A stretch of DNA of 64,000 bases from Rhizobium bangladeshense (GTDB lineage Bacteria; Pseudomonadota; Alphaproteobacteria; Rhizobiales; Rhizobiaceae), in assembly GCF_017357245.1 (NCBI RefSeq), contig NZ_CP071612.1:2917001-2981000 (forward strand), in the 5' to 3' direction. Shown piece after piece: positions 29,970-39,796 of the stretch. Every line of letters begins with the position of its first letter. The stretch's first letter is position 1. Position numbers and translations under genes: made by a program. The notes beneath the pieces are model-generated. The model was not told the DNA's origin. It worked only from the letters and a program-made list of their open reading frames with translations, and ran no database searches.

Positions 29970-31070
29970 TCACCTGAGCTTCAGCGTCGAAAGGCCGAGC
30001 AGGGCAAGACCCACCGCGATAATCCAGAAACGGATCACCACCTGGCTCTCGGTCCAGCCCTTCTTCTCGAAGTGATGATGGATCGGCGCCATCAGGAAGA
30101 CGCGCCGGCCGGTCATCTTGAAGAAGCCGACCTGGATAATGACAGAAAGCGTCTCCATGACGAAGAGCCCGCCGATGATCGCCATGACGATCTCGTGCTT
30201 GGTGGCGACGGCGACGGTACCGATGGTACCGCCAAGCGCAAGCGAGCCCGTATCTCCCATGAAAATAGCGGCCGGCGGCGCATTGAACCAGAGGAAGCCG
30301 AGGCCGGCGCCGATGACGGCGCCGAGCACGACGGCAAGCTCACCGGTGCCGGGCACGAAATTGATCTGCAGGTAGTTTGCAAAGACTACGTTACCGGCAA
30401 GATAGGCGATGACGCCGAAGGAGGCGGCGGCGATCATGACAGGCACGATGGCGAGGCCGTCGAGGCCGTCTGTGAGGTTGACGGCATTGCCGGCGCCGAC
30501 GATGACGAAGCCGCCGAAGACGACGAACATGATGCCGAGATTGATCAGGAAGTCCTTGAAGAAGGGAAAGGCGATCGAGGAACCGAAGGTCGAGCCGGCA
30601 GTCCCCGAGGCAAGGGCGGTACGCATCATGAAGTAGACGGCGATGCCGGCGATGATGAACTCGATGCCGAGGCGAGCCTTGCCGGAAAAGCCCTTATGGC
30701 TCTGCTTGGTCACCTTGAGATAATCGTCGTAAAAGCCGATCGCGCCGAAGCCCAGCGTCACCAGCAGCGTGGCGACGACATAAACGTTGGAAAGATCGGC
30801 CCAAAGCAGCGATGCGCCGACGATGCCGGCAAGAATCATCAGTCCGCCCATGGTCGGCGTACCGGCCTTCTTGAAATGCGTCTGCGGCCCGTCGGCGCGG
30901 ATCGGCTGGCCCTTGCCTTGGCGGATGCGCAGCGAATTGATGATCGTCGGCCCGAACAGGAACACGATCAATGCGGAGGTGAAGAGAGCGGCGCCCGTGC
31001 GGAAGGTAATATATCTGAACAGGTTCAGAAACTTGAAATATTCCGACAGTTCGACAAGCCAGATCAGCAT
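29970..31070 (-). CDS. mraY: Phospho-N-acetylmuramoyl-pentapeptide transferase
   Basis: The 366-residue integral membrane enzyme transfers phospho-MurNAc-pentapeptide to undecaprenyl phosphate, giving lipid I. About ten membrane spans are seen. Active-site motifs are GFYDDYLKV (Asp pair), [14 protein letters not shown] and, near the C-terminus, [13 protein letters not shown], the histidine signature. The order murF-mraY-murD matches standard dcw clusters. Confidence 0.97.
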   Translation of the reverse strand: MLIWLVELSEYFKFLNLFRYITFRTGAALFTSALIVFLFGPTIINSLRIRQGKGQPIRADGPQTHFKKAGTPTMGGLMILAGIVGASLLWADLSNVYVVATLLVTLGFGAIGFYDDYLKVTKQSHKGFSGKARLGIEFIIAGIAVYFMMRTALASGTAGSTFGSSIAFPFFKDFLINLGIMFVVFGGFVIVGAGNAVNLTDGLDGLAIVPVMIAAASFGVIAYLAGNVVFANYLQINFVPGTGELAVVLGAVIGAGLGFLWFNAPPAAIFMGDTGSLALGGTIGTVAVATKHEIVMAIIGGLFVMETLSVIIQVGFFKMTGRRVFLMAPIHHHFEKKGWTESQVVIRFWIIAVGLALLGLSTLKLR

Positions 31071-31091
31071 TCAGGGCCCCTTGTTACCCGG

Positions 31092-32531
31092 TCAAAGTTC
31101 GCGTTGCGTGTCGGAAAATGCCGGGAACTTGTCAAGAAGCGCGGCGACGATCTTGCCGAAACCGAGGCCCAGAGACGATTTCACCATCACCACGTCGCCC
31201 GGGAGGACCGAGTCCAATACATAGTCCGTCAATTCGCCGGTCTTCTCGCGGTATTCGACATGAACGCTTTCCGGCAGTGATTCCCTGAGTGCGGCCATAT
31301 CGGCGCCTGCGAGCCACACATGTTCGATGCCTGCGGCAAGCAACGGCCCGGCTAGATCGGCATGGACCTTCTCAGCATACTCGCCCATCTCGAGCATGTC
31401 TCCGAGCACAGCGATACGGCGTCCGCGGCCGCTCGGCTCAGCAGCCGCGAGCAGTGCGATCGCCGCTCGCATCGAGGCGGGATTGGCATTGTAGCTCTCG
31501 TCGATCAGGGTGAAGCTGCCGTTACCGCCGCCGATCGAGAGCCGGTGGCGTTTGCCCCTGCCCTTTTCAGGCTTCAGCGTCGCAAGCGCCGCGATCGCCT
31601 TTTGGAGGTCGGCGCCGACGATCGTGACGACACCGAGGGCCGCGAGCGCGTTTTCAGCGATATGGCGGCCCGGGGCACCGATAGCGACTTCCAGCGTCTC
31701 GCCGCCAATCGTCAGCCACAGTGTCGAATTCTCGTCCGCGCCGTTGAACTCCGCGAGCCGGAATTCCGCCTTGGCATGCTGGCCGAAGGAATGAATATGT
31801 TCGATGCCGAGCGACTGCGCAGTTCGATCGAGGAAATTGAACTGGTCGTTGTCGCGGTTGAGCACGACATGGCCGCCGGGCTCGAGCCCCTCGAAGATCT
31901 CCGCCTTGGCGGCAGCGATCTCCTTGATGTTCTTAAAATTGCCGAGATGCGCCGGCGCAATCGTCGTAATGACGGCGACATGGGGACGGATCATCGCCAC
32001 CAGCGGCCGGATCTCGCCGGGATGATTCATCCCAACTTCGAAGACGCCGTAATCCGCATCATCAGGCATGCGCGCCAGCGTCAGCGGAACGCCCCAATGA
32101 TTGTTGAAGGAAGCGACGGAGGCATGCACCTTGCCGGAGGGCGACAGCACATGCCGCAGCATTTCCTTGGTCGTCGTCTTGCCGACAGAACCGGTGACGG
32201 CAATGATTTTTGCCCGCGAGCGCTCACGCGAAGCCTGCCCCAGACGGCCGAGCGCCGCCAGCACGTCCTCGACGACGATCATCGGTACCGTCAGGCGGCC
32301 GAGAGCGGGAAGCCTCGCTTCGCTGACGACGAGCAGAGAGGCGCCGTTCGCCATCGCCATCGACGCATAGTCGTGACCGTCGACACGGTCGCCTTTGATT
32401 GCAAAAAAGGCCTCGCCGGCACCGATCGAACGGCTGTCGATGGAAATGCCGGTGATGCCTTCGGGCGGCGTGCCGAAAGGGCGCCCCGCCATCGCTGCGA
32501 TCATGTCTTCGGTCGTCCAGAGCCAGCTCAA
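31092..32531 (-). CDS. murF: UDP-N-acetylmuramoyl-tripeptide--D-alanyl-D-alanine ligase
   Basis: The 479-residue Mur ligase adds D-Ala-D-Ala, the product of DdlB, to the tripeptide. The ATP loop is [21 protein letters not shown] (about residues 108-128); [16 protein letters not shown] and [14 protein letters not shown] are MurF signatures; [15 protein letters not shown] lies in the C-terminal domain. It overlaps the murE 3' end by 4 bases and is 21 bases upstream of mraY. Confidence 0.96.
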   Translation of the reverse strand: MSWLWTTEDMIAAMAGRPFGTPPEGITGISIDSRSIGAGEAFFAIKGDRVDGHDYASMAMANGASLLVVSEARLPALGRLTVPMIVVEDVLAALGRLGQASRERSRAKIIAVTGSVGKTTTKEMLRHVLSPSGKVHASVASFNNHWGVPLTLARMPDDADYGVFEVGMNHPGEIRPLVAMIRPHVAVITTIAPAHLGNFKNIKEIAAAKAEIFEGLEPGGHVVLNRDNDQFNFLDRTAQSLGIEHIHSFGQHAKAEFRLAEFNGADENSTLWLTIGGETLEVAIGAPGRHIAENALAALGVVTIVGADLQKAIAALATLKPEKGRGKRHRLSIGGGNGSFTLIDESYNANPASMRAAIALLAAAEPSGRGRRIAVLGDMLEMGEYAEKVHADLAGPLLAAGIEHVWLAGADMAALRESLPESVHVEYREKTGELTDYVLDSVLPGDVVMVKSSLGLGFGKIVAALLDKFPAFSDTQREL

Positions 32532-33988
32532 GATTTCAGTTCCTCCAAGGCCTTGCGCACCTCCGCGTGATCGGAGAACGGCAGCGTGACGGCACCGACC
32601 GTCTGCCCCTCCTCGTGCCCCTTGCCGGCAACGATCAACGTGTCGCCGGATTTCAGCATACCGACCGCGTCGCGGATTGCCGTGGCGCGATCGCCGATCT
32701 CGGAGGCGCAGCTTGCTGCTGCCATAATCTCCGCCCGGATTGCAGCCGGCTCCTCCGAACGCGGATTGTCGTCGGTGACGATGACGACATCGGCAAGACG
32801 GCAGGCGATTTCGCCCATGATCGGCCGCTTGCCGCGGTCGCGGTCGCCACCGCAGCCGAAGACGACGACGACGCGGCCGGTGGTGAAGGGCCTCACCGAA
32901 TTCAGCACATTTTCCAGCGCATCCGGCTTATGGGCATAATCGACATAGGCGAGTGCGCCGTCTTTGGTATGGCCGACCAGTTCGAGGCGGCCGGATGCGC
33001 CGACCAGTGTCTCGAGCGCCGCCATCACGGCCTTCGGCTCGACTCCTGTGGACATGGCCAATCCTGCCGCCACCAGCGCGTTGGCAACCTGAAAATCGCC
33101 GGCCAGCGGAATGTCCACCTCGAAGATCTCGTCGCCGATATGGATCTCCGCTGTCTGCTTGTGGCGGAAATGCTCAACGCGTTTCAGCGAGAGGTACTGG
33201 CCCTTGCGTCCAACGGTGCGGACGTCATGACCGGCATCGGCCGCCGCCTTGATGGCCTGCGCCGACCACGGATCGTCCGCGAAGACGACCGCCGGTGAGC
33301 CCTTCGGCAGCAGCGTATCGAAAAGCCGCATCTTTGCGGCCATATAGGCCTCGACGGTCGGATGGTAATCCATGTGGTCGCGGCCGAGATTGGTGAAGGC
33401 CGCGGCGGCGAGCCTGACACCGTCGAGACGGCACTGGTCCAGGCCGTGGCTGGAAGCCTCCATCGAGGCATGCGTAACACCCTCGTCGGCAAGCTCCGCC
33501 AGCAGTTTGTGCAGCGACACCGGATCCGGCGTCGTCAGCGCGCCATATTCGTTGCGCGTCGGCGAAACGACACCTGTTGTGCCGATCATCGCGGCCGCAT
33601 GACCGGCGTGCGCCCAGATCTGGCGGGTAAAAGAGGCGACGGAAGTCTTGCCGGCCGTCCCGGTGACGGCGACCATGGTCTCGGGCTGCCTGCCGTAAAA
33701 ACGTGAGGCAGCGATGGAAAGGAAGCGCCGCGGCTCCTTGACCGCAAGCACCGGGATGGGAGCATCGACAGCCTGGGAGGCGATCGCGACGGCGGCCCCA
33801 CGGCCGACGGCATCCGCGATGAAGCCGGCGCCGTCCGCTTTGGTGCCGGCGACCGCCACGAAGGCATTGCCCCATTCCACCTTGCGGCTGTCCGAAGACA
33901 GGCCTGAGATATCAAGCAAGCCTGCCGGGCCTTCGAGTTGTGCTTCAAGTTCCGGAAACTGATCTCCGGCCAGGTCTCGCAATTTCAT
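32528..33988 (-). CDS. murE: UDP-N-acetylmuramoyl-L-alanyl-D-glutamate--meso-DAP ligase
   Basis: The 486-residue Mur ligase adds the third stem residue. The ATP loop is [21 protein letters not shown] (about residues 105-124), followed by [16 protein letters not shown] and the EASSHGL motif. The substrate motif [11 protein letters not shown] fits meso-diaminopimelate specificity, as expected for a Gram-negative wall. I start at [17 protein letters not shown], where the family begins. An in-frame Met at 34048 would add 20 residues and overlap the ftsI end. Confidence 0.95.
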   Translation of the reverse strand: MKLRDLAGDQFPELEAQLEGPAGLLDISGLSSDSRKVEWGNAFVAVAGTKADGAGFIADAVGRGAAVAIASQAVDAPIPVLAVKEPRRFLSIAASRFYGRQPETMVAVTGTAGKTSVASFTRQIWAHAGHAAAMIGTTGVVSPTRNEYGALTTPDPVSLHKLLAELADEGVTHASMEASSHGLDQCRLDGVRLAAAAFTNLGRDHMDYHPTVEAYMAAKMRLFDTLLPKGSPAVVFADDPWSAQAIKAAADAGHDVRTVGRKGQYLSLKRVEHFRHKQTAEIHIGDEIFEVDIPLAGDFQVANALVAAGLAMSTGVEPKAVMAALETLVGASGRLELVGHTKDGALAYVDYAHKPDALENVLNSVRPFTTGRVVVVFGCGGDRDRGKRPIMGEIACRLADVVIVTDDNPRSEEPAAIRAEIMAAASCASEIGDRATAIRDAVGMLKSGDTLIVAGKGHEEGQTVGAVTLPFSDHAEVRKALEELKS

Positions 33989-34054
33989 CGAACGCACTTT
34001 TCTCTGTTGAAGCCGGTTCACCCCTCGCGAATCGGCGCCGATATTCATTCACGC

Positions 34055-35812
34055 TCAATAAGACACCAGCAAGGCCGATCCGCCCTCACCAAATTTCGGC
34101 TCGATGCCGAGAATGGGGGCAGCGCGGCGGATGATATCACGGGCAATCGGACCGGCCGTACCGGCGGAGAGTGTTCCGCCATATTGCTTTTCGCCTGTTT
34201 TCGGCTCGTCGCAGAAGGTGATAACGGCATATCTGGGATTATCGATCGGGAAGGCGGCGATGAAGGAATTGAAGTTCAGCGTCGAGGAATAACGCCCGTT
34301 TACCACCTTGTCCGCCGTACCGGTCTTGCTGCCGACGCCAAAGCCCGGCACGCGGGCGACGCGGCCGGACCCCTTGTAACCGTTGAAATCGAGGAGGTAG
34401 CGGACTTCGTCGCTGGTCGACTTCTTGAGGACCTGCTTGGCGATCTGGTCGGCCTGTTCGCGCGTGCGCGGCAGGAATGTCGGTTCGATCAGCTTGCCGC
34501 CGTTGACGAGGGCAGCCGCCGCCATCCCGGTCTGCAGCGCGGTCGTCGAAACGCCGTGGCCGAAGGAAATCGTGATCGAATTGATTTTCTTCCAGACGCG
34601 CGGTTGGCTCGGCATCTTCACTTCCGGCAACTCGGTCTGCATCTTCGTCAAGAGGCCGAGCTTGGTCAGATAGTCCTTCTGCGAGTCGATGCCGACGAGA
34701 TCGATGACGCGCGCCGTGCCGATGTTCGAGGAATACTGGAAGATTTCGGGAACTGTCAGCCAGCGGCGCTGCCCGTGAAAGTCGTGGATGGTGAAGCCGC
34801 CGATATAGATCGGCTTGCTGGCGTCGAATGTGTCCGACATCTTCACCTTGCCGCTGTCGAGCGCCATGGCCAGCGAGAAGGTCTTGAAGGTCGATCCCAT
34901 TTCGAAGGTACCGTTGGTCATCCGGTTGAGCCAGCCTTCCTTGGCGCCCTCCTGTGGATTGTTCGGATCGAAATCGGGTGCCGATGCCATGCCGAGCACC
35001 TCCCCGGTGTGCACGTCGATAACAGCCGCGCCCGCGCCCTTGGACTGGAAGTTGTTGACGGCATTGACGACCGCATCGCGAACGATGTTCTGCACACGCA
35101 GATCGATCGACAGACGCACCGGCTCCAGCGGCTGGTCGCTTGTCATGCCGACCGAGGCGAGATCGGCAAGCCCCTGGTCGTCGATAAATTTCTCCATGCC
35201 GGCTACACCGCGGTTGTCGATGTTGACGTAGCCGAGAATATGCGCGGCGGTCGGCCCGCCCGGATAGAAGCGACGCTTCTCCGGCCGAAAGCCGATGCCC
35301 GGAATGCCGAGCGCCAGGATCTGACTTTGCTGCTTCGGCGTCAGCTGCCGGCGCAGCCAGGCAAAATGCGAGGTCTTGACAGAGAGCTTCTTATAGGTGT
35401 CTCTGACATCGAGCTCCGGCAGAACAGTTGCAAGCTTCTCCACGGCCTCGTCGACGTCCACGATCTTGTTCGGCTCGGCAAACAGCGAGACCGTCCGGAT
35501 GTCGGTTGCCAGCACCTCGCCGTTGCGATCGAGAATATCGGGACGCGAGGCCATCAAGCGGTCGGGGGGCAGGATGCTGGAGACCACCTCCTGATCCTTC
35601 ATGGCATATTCGACGAGACGGCCGCCGATGACGACATAGACACCCATGAAGCCAAGGATCAGCAGCCCTACCCGGCTTTTTGCCTGCCCCGACTTCCTCT
35701 TGCGGGACCCCTCGATGGCTACGCCGGCGGAAGGACCGCCGAAGCGATTATAGACGCCGGCGGAGAAATGCGCCTGGCTCTTCAAGACCATGATGCGGGA
35801 AAGAAACGACAT
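34055..35812 (-). CDS. ftsI: Septal transpeptidase FtsI (penicillin-binding protein 3)
   Basis: The 585-residue class B penicillin-binding protein cross-links septal peptidoglycan with FtsW. It has an N-terminal cytoplasmic tail, a membrane span (about residues 45-65, GLLILGFMGVYVVIGG), the pedestal dimerisation domain (ILDRNGEVLATDI) and the transpeptidase domain. Active-site motifs are STFK (catalytic Ser), SSN in FQYSSNIG and KTG in GSKTGTADK. The ATG overlaps the stop of ftsL by one base. A short gap to murE follows. Confidence 0.95.
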   Translation of the reverse strand: MSFLSRIMVLKSQAHFSAGVYNRFGGPSAGVAIEGSRKRKSGQAKSRVGLLILGFMGVYVVIGGRLVEYAMKDQEVVSSILPPDRLMASRPDILDRNGEVLATDIRTVSLFAEPNKIVDVDEAVEKLATVLPELDVRDTYKKLSVKTSHFAWLRRQLTPKQQSQILALGIPGIGFRPEKRRFYPGGPTAAHILGYVNIDNRGVAGMEKFIDDQGLADLASVGMTSDQPLEPVRLSIDLRVQNIVRDAVVNAVNNFQSKGAGAAVIDVHTGEVLGMASAPDFDPNNPQEGAKEGWLNRMTNGTFEMGSTFKTFSLAMALDSGKVKMSDTFDASKPIYIGGFTIHDFHGQRRWLTVPEIFQYSSNIGTARVIDLVGIDSQKDYLTKLGLLTKMQTELPEVKMPSQPRVWKKINSITISFGHGVSTTALQTGMAAAALVNGGKLIEPTFLPRTREQADQIAKQVLKKSTSDEVRYLLDFNGYKGSGRVARVPGFGVGSKTGTADKVVNGRYSSTLNFNSFIAAFPIDNPRYAVITFCDEPKTGEKQYGGTLSAGTAGPIARDIIRRAAPILGIEPKFGEGGSALLVSY

Positions 35813-36264
35813 TATTCCACCGACCCCGTTTCGATCTCGTCTGCTTCATCCTGCACCAAGCCGCGCTGCTGTCCTGAGCCGCGTGGCGCGGGCGTCGGCA
35901 CGGGCTGCGCTTTGGCCGTGACGGTCGCGCCCTTCGCACCGGCTTTGGCCTCTGTCACGTCGGGGACGGGAACCTCGGATTTCAGCATCGGCAATTCCCT
36001 AGCGTGCACGAGGGCCGTCGAATCCGTCGGCTGCAACTGCAACTCCGCATTATAGGCATTGACCAGCCGCTCCAGCCGGTTCGGCTGCGATTGCAGTGCC
36101 CAGTCAGCCTTGAGAAGGTCTATCGTATCTTTCTCGAGTTTGATCTCGGCTTCGAGGCGATGAACCTCCTCGAGCTTCAATTCGGCGCGATGCTTGATCG
36201 TGTAGGTGACGGCGGCAGCTGCCGTCATCACGCCGATGAGCACGAGATCGAACGTTTTCAGCAT
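35812..36264 (-). CDS. ftsL: FtsL-like division protein
   Basis: The 150-residue bitopic protein has a short N-terminus, one membrane span (about residues 4-24, FDLVLIGVMTAAAAVTYTI), and a coiled-coil rich in Leu/Glu/Lys (to about residue 65, VHRLEAEIKLEKDTIDLLKADWALQS). A Pro/Ala/Lys-rich tail of about 60 residues follows. This layout and the place between rsmH and ftsI identify FtsL, which with FtsQ and FtsB activates FtsWI. No separate ftsB-like gene is seen in the cluster. The start at 36264 is chosen because the span starts right after it; a Met at 36294 is inside rsmH. Confidence 0.82.
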   Translation of the reverse strand: MLKTFDLVLIGVMTAAAAVTYTIKHRAELKLEEVHRLEAEIKLEKDTIDLLKADWALQSQPNRLERLVNAYNAELQLQPTDSTALVHARELPMLKSEVPVPDVTEAKAGAKGATVTAKAQPVPTPAPRGSGQQRGLVQDEADEIETGSVE

Positions 36265-36265
36265 G

Positions 36266-37291
36266 TCAACCTCCAAGCTTTCCGAGAGTGGCAAGATTGG
36301 GAAACCCGAAGAGCGACATATCCGCGGCCTCGGCGGCGGCGTCCGTCCGCAGACCGGCGCGCAGCTTGGCGGAGCGGGCGCGCGGATTGGCTTCAGCCTC
36401 CGCCTCGCTTGCCGAAACCATCGGCTTGCCGATCACAGTGAACGTCGCCGCCCGCTGATGCGCGGCCGGCAGGTGCCGCGAGCCCGTCGCCTTGCCGGCG
36501 CGATCGGAGAAGAATTTCTTGACGATGCGGTCTTCGAGCGAATGAAAGGTGACGACGACGAGCCGCCCGCCCGGCTTCAGCGCTCGTTCCGCCGCAAACA
36601 ATGCCTGCGCCAATTCCCCGAGCTCGTCATTGACGAAAATGCGCAGGGCTTGAAAAACCCGCGTCGCGGGATGGATCTTGTCTTTCATCTTGCGCGGAGT
36701 GACCAGCTCGATGAGACCAGCAAGATCGCGCGTCGTTTCGAAGGGCTTTTCCTCGCGCCGCTTCTCGATCGCATGCGCGATTCGCGGCGCCTGGTTCTCC
36801 TCGCCGAGAAAATGGAAGATGCGGATCAGGTCCGCGACCTTGGCGCGGTTGACGACGTCGGCGGCGGAAACGCCGGTCGCCGACATGCGCATGTCGAGCG
36901 GCCCGCTTTTTTGGAAGGAGAAGCCGCGCTCGGGCTCGTCGATCTGCATGGAGGAGACGCCGATATCGAGGACGATGCCGTCGAGCCCGCCCTGCGGCGC
37001 ATGATCGGCAAGGTTCGAGAATTGCGAATGAATGAGCCGGAGGCGACCAGCATGGGCGGCAACCATCGCCTGGCCGGCGGCAATCGCGCTGGGATCGCGA
37101 TCAAGCGCGATCACTTCAGCGCCGGCCGCAAGGATGGCCGAGCTATAACCGCCCGCACCGAATGTACCATCAAGGATGAGCTTGCCGGGTGCAGGCGCCA
37201 GCGCGGCGAGGACTTCACCGAGAAGAACAGGAATGTGACGAACCGGTCCGCCACCGGCATCAGTTGAACCTCCGCCAGGATTCGCCACCAT
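36266..37291 (-). CDS. rsmH: 16S rRNA (cytosine1402-N4)-methyltransferase
   Basis: The 341-residue protein (formerly MraW) methylates C1402 of 16S rRNA in the ribosomal P site. Marks: [15 protein letters not shown], the SAM site [49 protein letters not shown], and [17 protein letters not shown] near the C-terminus. I start at 37291, behind GAGGGAACGGA. The open frame extends back to 37933, but that part overlaps mraZ in another frame and has no family similarity. Confidence 0.95.
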   Translation of the reverse strand: MVANPGGGSTDAGGGPVRHIPVLLGEVLAALAPAPGKLILDGTFGAGGYSSAILAAGAEVIALDRDPSAIAAGQAMVAAHAGRLRLIHSQFSNLADHAPQGGLDGIVLDIGVSSMQIDEPERGFSFQKSGPLDMRMSATGVSAADVVNRAKVADLIRIFHFLGEENQAPRIAHAIEKRREEKPFETTRDLAGLIELVTPRKMKDKIHPATRVFQALRIFVNDELGELAQALFAAERALKPGGRLVVVTFHSLEDRIVKKFFSDRAGKATGSRHLPAAHQRAATFTVIGKPMVSASEAEAEANPRARSAKLRAGLRTDAAAEAADMSLFGFPNLATLGKLGG

Positions 37292-37308
37292 TCCGTTCCC
37301 TCGTTCTT

Positions 37309-37746
37309 TCAGGAACGCTTGCCCGCCAGCTTGCGCTCCCCTCGTGCCTGCGCCTGCGCCGCTGAAAATGTCTGCGGCTGCCAGAGCTGAAAATGATCCG
37401 CTCGACCGACGAAGGTCACTTCGTCCGAGATGCCGGTGAAGTCGCGGATGAAGTCCGTGACCATCAGCCGCCCCTCGGCATCGAGCTTCATGAAGACCCC
37501 GCCTCCGTGAATGAGAAGCGACATCTCGTTCGCATCCGGCGAAAACGGATCCTCCGCAGCAATCTGCCGCTCGAACCTTTCGAGAAGATCCGGGCCGCCG
37601 ACACTGATCGCCGGAAACACAAAGTCCTGGAAGCAGTAGAGCTCCTGGACGTTGCGCTGCGCCAGCACGGAACGGAAACCCGAAGGCACGGAAACCCTGC
37701 CTTTGGCGTCGATCCTGTTGGTCGCATTCGAAAGGAAGCGGCTCAT
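37309..37746 (-). CDS. mraZ: Transcriptional regulator MraZ
   Basis: The 145-residue protein is the first gene of the dcw cluster. It has two AbrB-like MraZ repeats: [19 protein letters not shown] at the N-terminus and [21 protein letters not shown] in the second half; the D-x-K/E-G-R cores are the hallmark. MraZ binds TGGG repeats at its own promoter in E. coli and represses the operon. Four such repeats are visible upstream (37923-37957). I start at [13 protein letters not shown] (37746); an in-frame Met at 37785 is possible. Confidence 0.92.
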   Translation of the reverse strand: MSRFLSNATNRIDAKGRVSVPSGFRSVLAQRNVQELYCFQDFVFPAISVGGPDLLERFERQIAAEDPFSPDANEMSLLIHGGGVFMKLDAEGRLMVTDFIRDFTGISDEVTFVGRADHFQLWQPQTFSAAQAQARGERKLAGKRS

Positions 37747-37922
37747 GACACGAAACATCCGTTTCCGTAGGGATCCGGACATCATTCAAATGCCCGAAAC
37801 CCCCAATATCAGGCACAGCTTCGCAAGCCGGATGAGCTAATTCCCACCCGACGCTTCCAGAGAGGAAGGCGCCTTTGCTTTGCGATGAATGGGCAAATGA
37901 TTGCCCCGATGCAGTGCGCATT

Positions 37923-37957
37923 TGGGATAGCATGGGACCATATGGGCGTCAATGGGA
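37923..37957. promoter_or_regulatory. MraZ operator: four TGGG boxes at 10-bp spacing
   Basis: TGGG occurs at 37923, 37933, 37943 and 37953, each separated by exactly six bases. This fits the TGGGN boxes with 5-base spacers bound by E. coli MraZ. The boxes overlap a minus-strand promoter, so bound MraZ would block RNA polymerase. Spacing and place are seen directly; binding is inferred. Confidence 0.75.
37924..37952 (-). promoter_or_regulatory. Likely sigma-70 promoter of mraZ
   Basis: On the minus strand TTGACG (37952-37947) and TATCCC (37929-37924) are separated by exactly 17 bases, a good housekeeping -35 with a fair -10. It overlaps the TGGG boxes and lies about 180 bases before the mraZ ATG. 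Confidence 0.5.
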
Positions 37958-38157
37958 TACGCCCATTTTGCAACGGACGCATGATCAAACATTTATAAGC
38001 TGTTAAGTTTAACAAAGGGTTAGCGGCACGATTTTACGGACACATGCAAAGGTGGCTTAACACAAAAACGCATCCTATAGACGCATTAGCTCTCACTTGA
38101 AAACGCACTGTGTCAGCAACTTAGGGGAATCGTGCCATGCCGCAGCACGAATGTTAA

Positions 38158-38562
38158 TCGCCAGTTGGCCTGTAAGCCGGGTTCTGTATGGCTCCGGCGC
38201 GAACCGGAACGTGGCAGCCATTCCTCTGGGACAGCGTTCGCACGCTGCCTCGCGCAACCCACCCGGATGACTGGCCTGGAAACCGGCCGGAGGGCCTTTC
38301 GGCCCACCGCGTCATCCCTATTCGGTCTTGCTCCCGGTGGGGTTTACCGTGCCATATCCGTTGCCGGAGATGCGGTGGGCTCTTACCCCACCCTTTCACC
38401 CTTACCTGTCATGACAGGCGGTTTGCTTTCTGTGGCACTTTCCCTGAGGTCGCCCTCGCCGGACGTTATCCGGCACCGTGTTTCCGTGGAGCCCGGACTT
38501 TCCTCACTCTACCGCCTTTCGGCGTTGGTAAAGCGCGGCTGCCCGGCCAACTGGCAGGGCTC
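38158..38562 (-). ncRNA. rnpB: RNase P RNA component
   Basis: The catalytic RNA that trims tRNA 5' ends. On the minus strand the conserved GAGGAAAGTCCGGGCTCC block lies near the 5' end, and the 3' end has ACAGAACCCGGCTTACAGGCC, both universal bacterial RNase P RNA landmarks. Helix P1 is visible as an 11-bp pairing GCCAGTTGGCC (38555-38545) with GGCCAACTGGC (38170-38160). The length of about 400 bases fits the ancestral A type of alphaproteobacteria. The exact ends are uncertain by several bases, and I see no clear terminator after the 3' end. Confidence 0.95.
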
Positions 38563-38610
38563 CCTTAACTGAGAGAGCCCGTAATTGCTACCGAAATATA
38601 GGTAACAGTC

Positions 38611-39786
38611 TTAACGGAAATAAGGTGTGAAATCCGTGGAGTAGCCCTGTTCGCTGATTCTGCCTGATAAAAGCAGCTCTGCTCCGAGCCTGCCGATTTC
38701 ATCTGAACTCTTGGCTGAGGTGCCTGCACAGCCCGTCAGCACCGCAATCCCAGGCGAAGAACCATAGCCGATCATCGGATAGCCGCTTTCCGTATTGGAG
38801 ACGACGCAGGCGGCCGTCGAAATCGAAAGCGGCGCCAGATCGGGCACGATTTTGGCGACGATGCGCTTCAGATGCGCGCGCACGGTCTCGCGCCCCTCGG
38901 TCCTGAACCAGGCCCGCATCTCCGCGTCGTCGCGCAACACCAGGTCATCGGGATCGCCGCCGATCTTCAGGTAGAATTTGCCGTCGGGATAACGGATCGG
39001 CGGCAATAGATAGATATGCATATCCGGAACATCGAGTATGAGCGACGGCATTGCTGCAAGGCGAAACGCATCGGCCTCGCTCACCTCGAAAAGGGTCACG
39101 GTCCTGCCATAAACCGTCATGGCAACCGGCCGCGGCAACAGATTCTCCGCAATGGAAAATCCGCCCGCCGCCAGCAGCACTTTCTCGCCGCGATAGGTTG
39201 GGCCCCCCGAGGTTTCGACGGTCGTAAGCCCGCCCTCCTCACGGATCGAGACGACATGGTCTCGGATCACCGTAGCGCCTGCCCTTTCCGCCAGCAGAGA
39301 TTGCGCCTTGACCAGCTTGCGCGGACTGATATGTCCCGCCCCCGTCGCCTCGAAGACACCCGCGCTTCCGGCGGGAAAGGCAAAGAATGGAAAGGCCGCC
39401 TTCAACCCGGCCTCGTCGGGAAGGCTGGTCTCGACTCCGAGCGAAACGGCGGCATGGCGGGTTTTCTCAAGATAATCGCTTCCATCAGGAGCGACGACGA
39501 CGCAGCCGACTTCGCGATAGAAGTCGATGCCGCTCTCGCTCGCGATCTGGCCGTAGCGGCCGATCGAGCGGTTTGCGAGCAGCGCCCAGTTGCAATCAGG
39601 ATCGATGGTGCGGGTAATCCGTCCCTCATCGTAATGACTGGCGAAGACACCCGTATGCGCCTTGCAGTCGACCGGCTCGTCCGGTCCGATCACCGCCACA
39701 CCATCCGCCCGCCGCGCCAGATGCCGCGCCGCGGCCGCCCCCATCAGACCTCGGCCTACAATGATATATTTGAAATCGACCGTCAT
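38611..39786 (-). CDS. FAD-dependent oxidoreductase, DAO family (paralogue 1)
   Basis: The 391-residue protein is a flavoprotein of the D-amino acid/sarcosine oxidase fold. The dinucleotide-binding motif is FKYIIVGRGLMGAAAARHL (residues 4-22, G-x-G-x-x-G). SHYDEGRITRTIDPD and GAGHISPRKLVKAQ are shared almost exactly with the gene upstream. A second FAD contact is TGCAGTSAKSSDEIGRLGAELL at the C-terminus. Substrate is unknown; amine or N-methyl amino acid oxidation is the family expectation. It lies 10 bases downstream of its paralogue, surely in one operon. Confidence 0.82.
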   Translation of the reverse strand: MTVDFKYIIVGRGLMGAAAARHLARRADGVAVIGPDEPVDCKAHTGVFASHYDEGRITRTIDPDCNWALLANRSIGRYGQIASESGIDFYREVGCVVVAPDGSDYLEKTRHAAVSLGVETSLPDEAGLKAAFPFFAFPAGSAGVFEATGAGHISPRKLVKAQSLLAERAGATVIRDHVVSIREEGGLTTVETSGGPTYRGEKVLLAAGGFSIAENLLPRPVAMTVYGRTVTLFEVSEADAFRLAAMPSLILDVPDMHIYLLPPIRYPDGKFYLKIGGDPDDLVLRDDAEMRAWFRTEGRETVRAHLKRIVAKIVPDLAPLSISTAACVVSNTESGYPMIGYGSSPGIAVLTGCAGTSAKSSDEIGRLGAELLLSGRISEQGYSTDFTPYFR

Positions 39787-39796
39787 CCTATCCCTC

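Larger units (their letters stand above)
37747..38157. other. mraZ leader and promoter region
   Basis: About 410 bases between the mraZ start and the 3' end of rnpB with no supported gene. It holds the mraZ promoter, the phased TGGG boxes and, further upstream at 38009-38023, a second CtrA-like sequence TTAA-CAAAGGG-TTAG (seven of eight bases). It is more AT-rich than the flanking genes. Confidence 0.5.

Noticed and set aside
29559..31280. Open frame of 573 codons opposite murD and mraY
   Set aside because: Composition is Asp/Gly/His-rich as expected from antisense of membrane-protein codons; no domain visible.
33938..36055. Open frame of 705 codons opposite ftsI and ftsL
   Set aside because: It crosses three genes on the other strand, has no ribosome site or recognisable domain, and ftsI and ftsL are certain.
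37292..37933. In-frame N-terminal extension of rsmH back to 37933
   Set aside because: It runs through mraZ in another frame, and rsmH homologues begin near 37291 with a good ribosome site.
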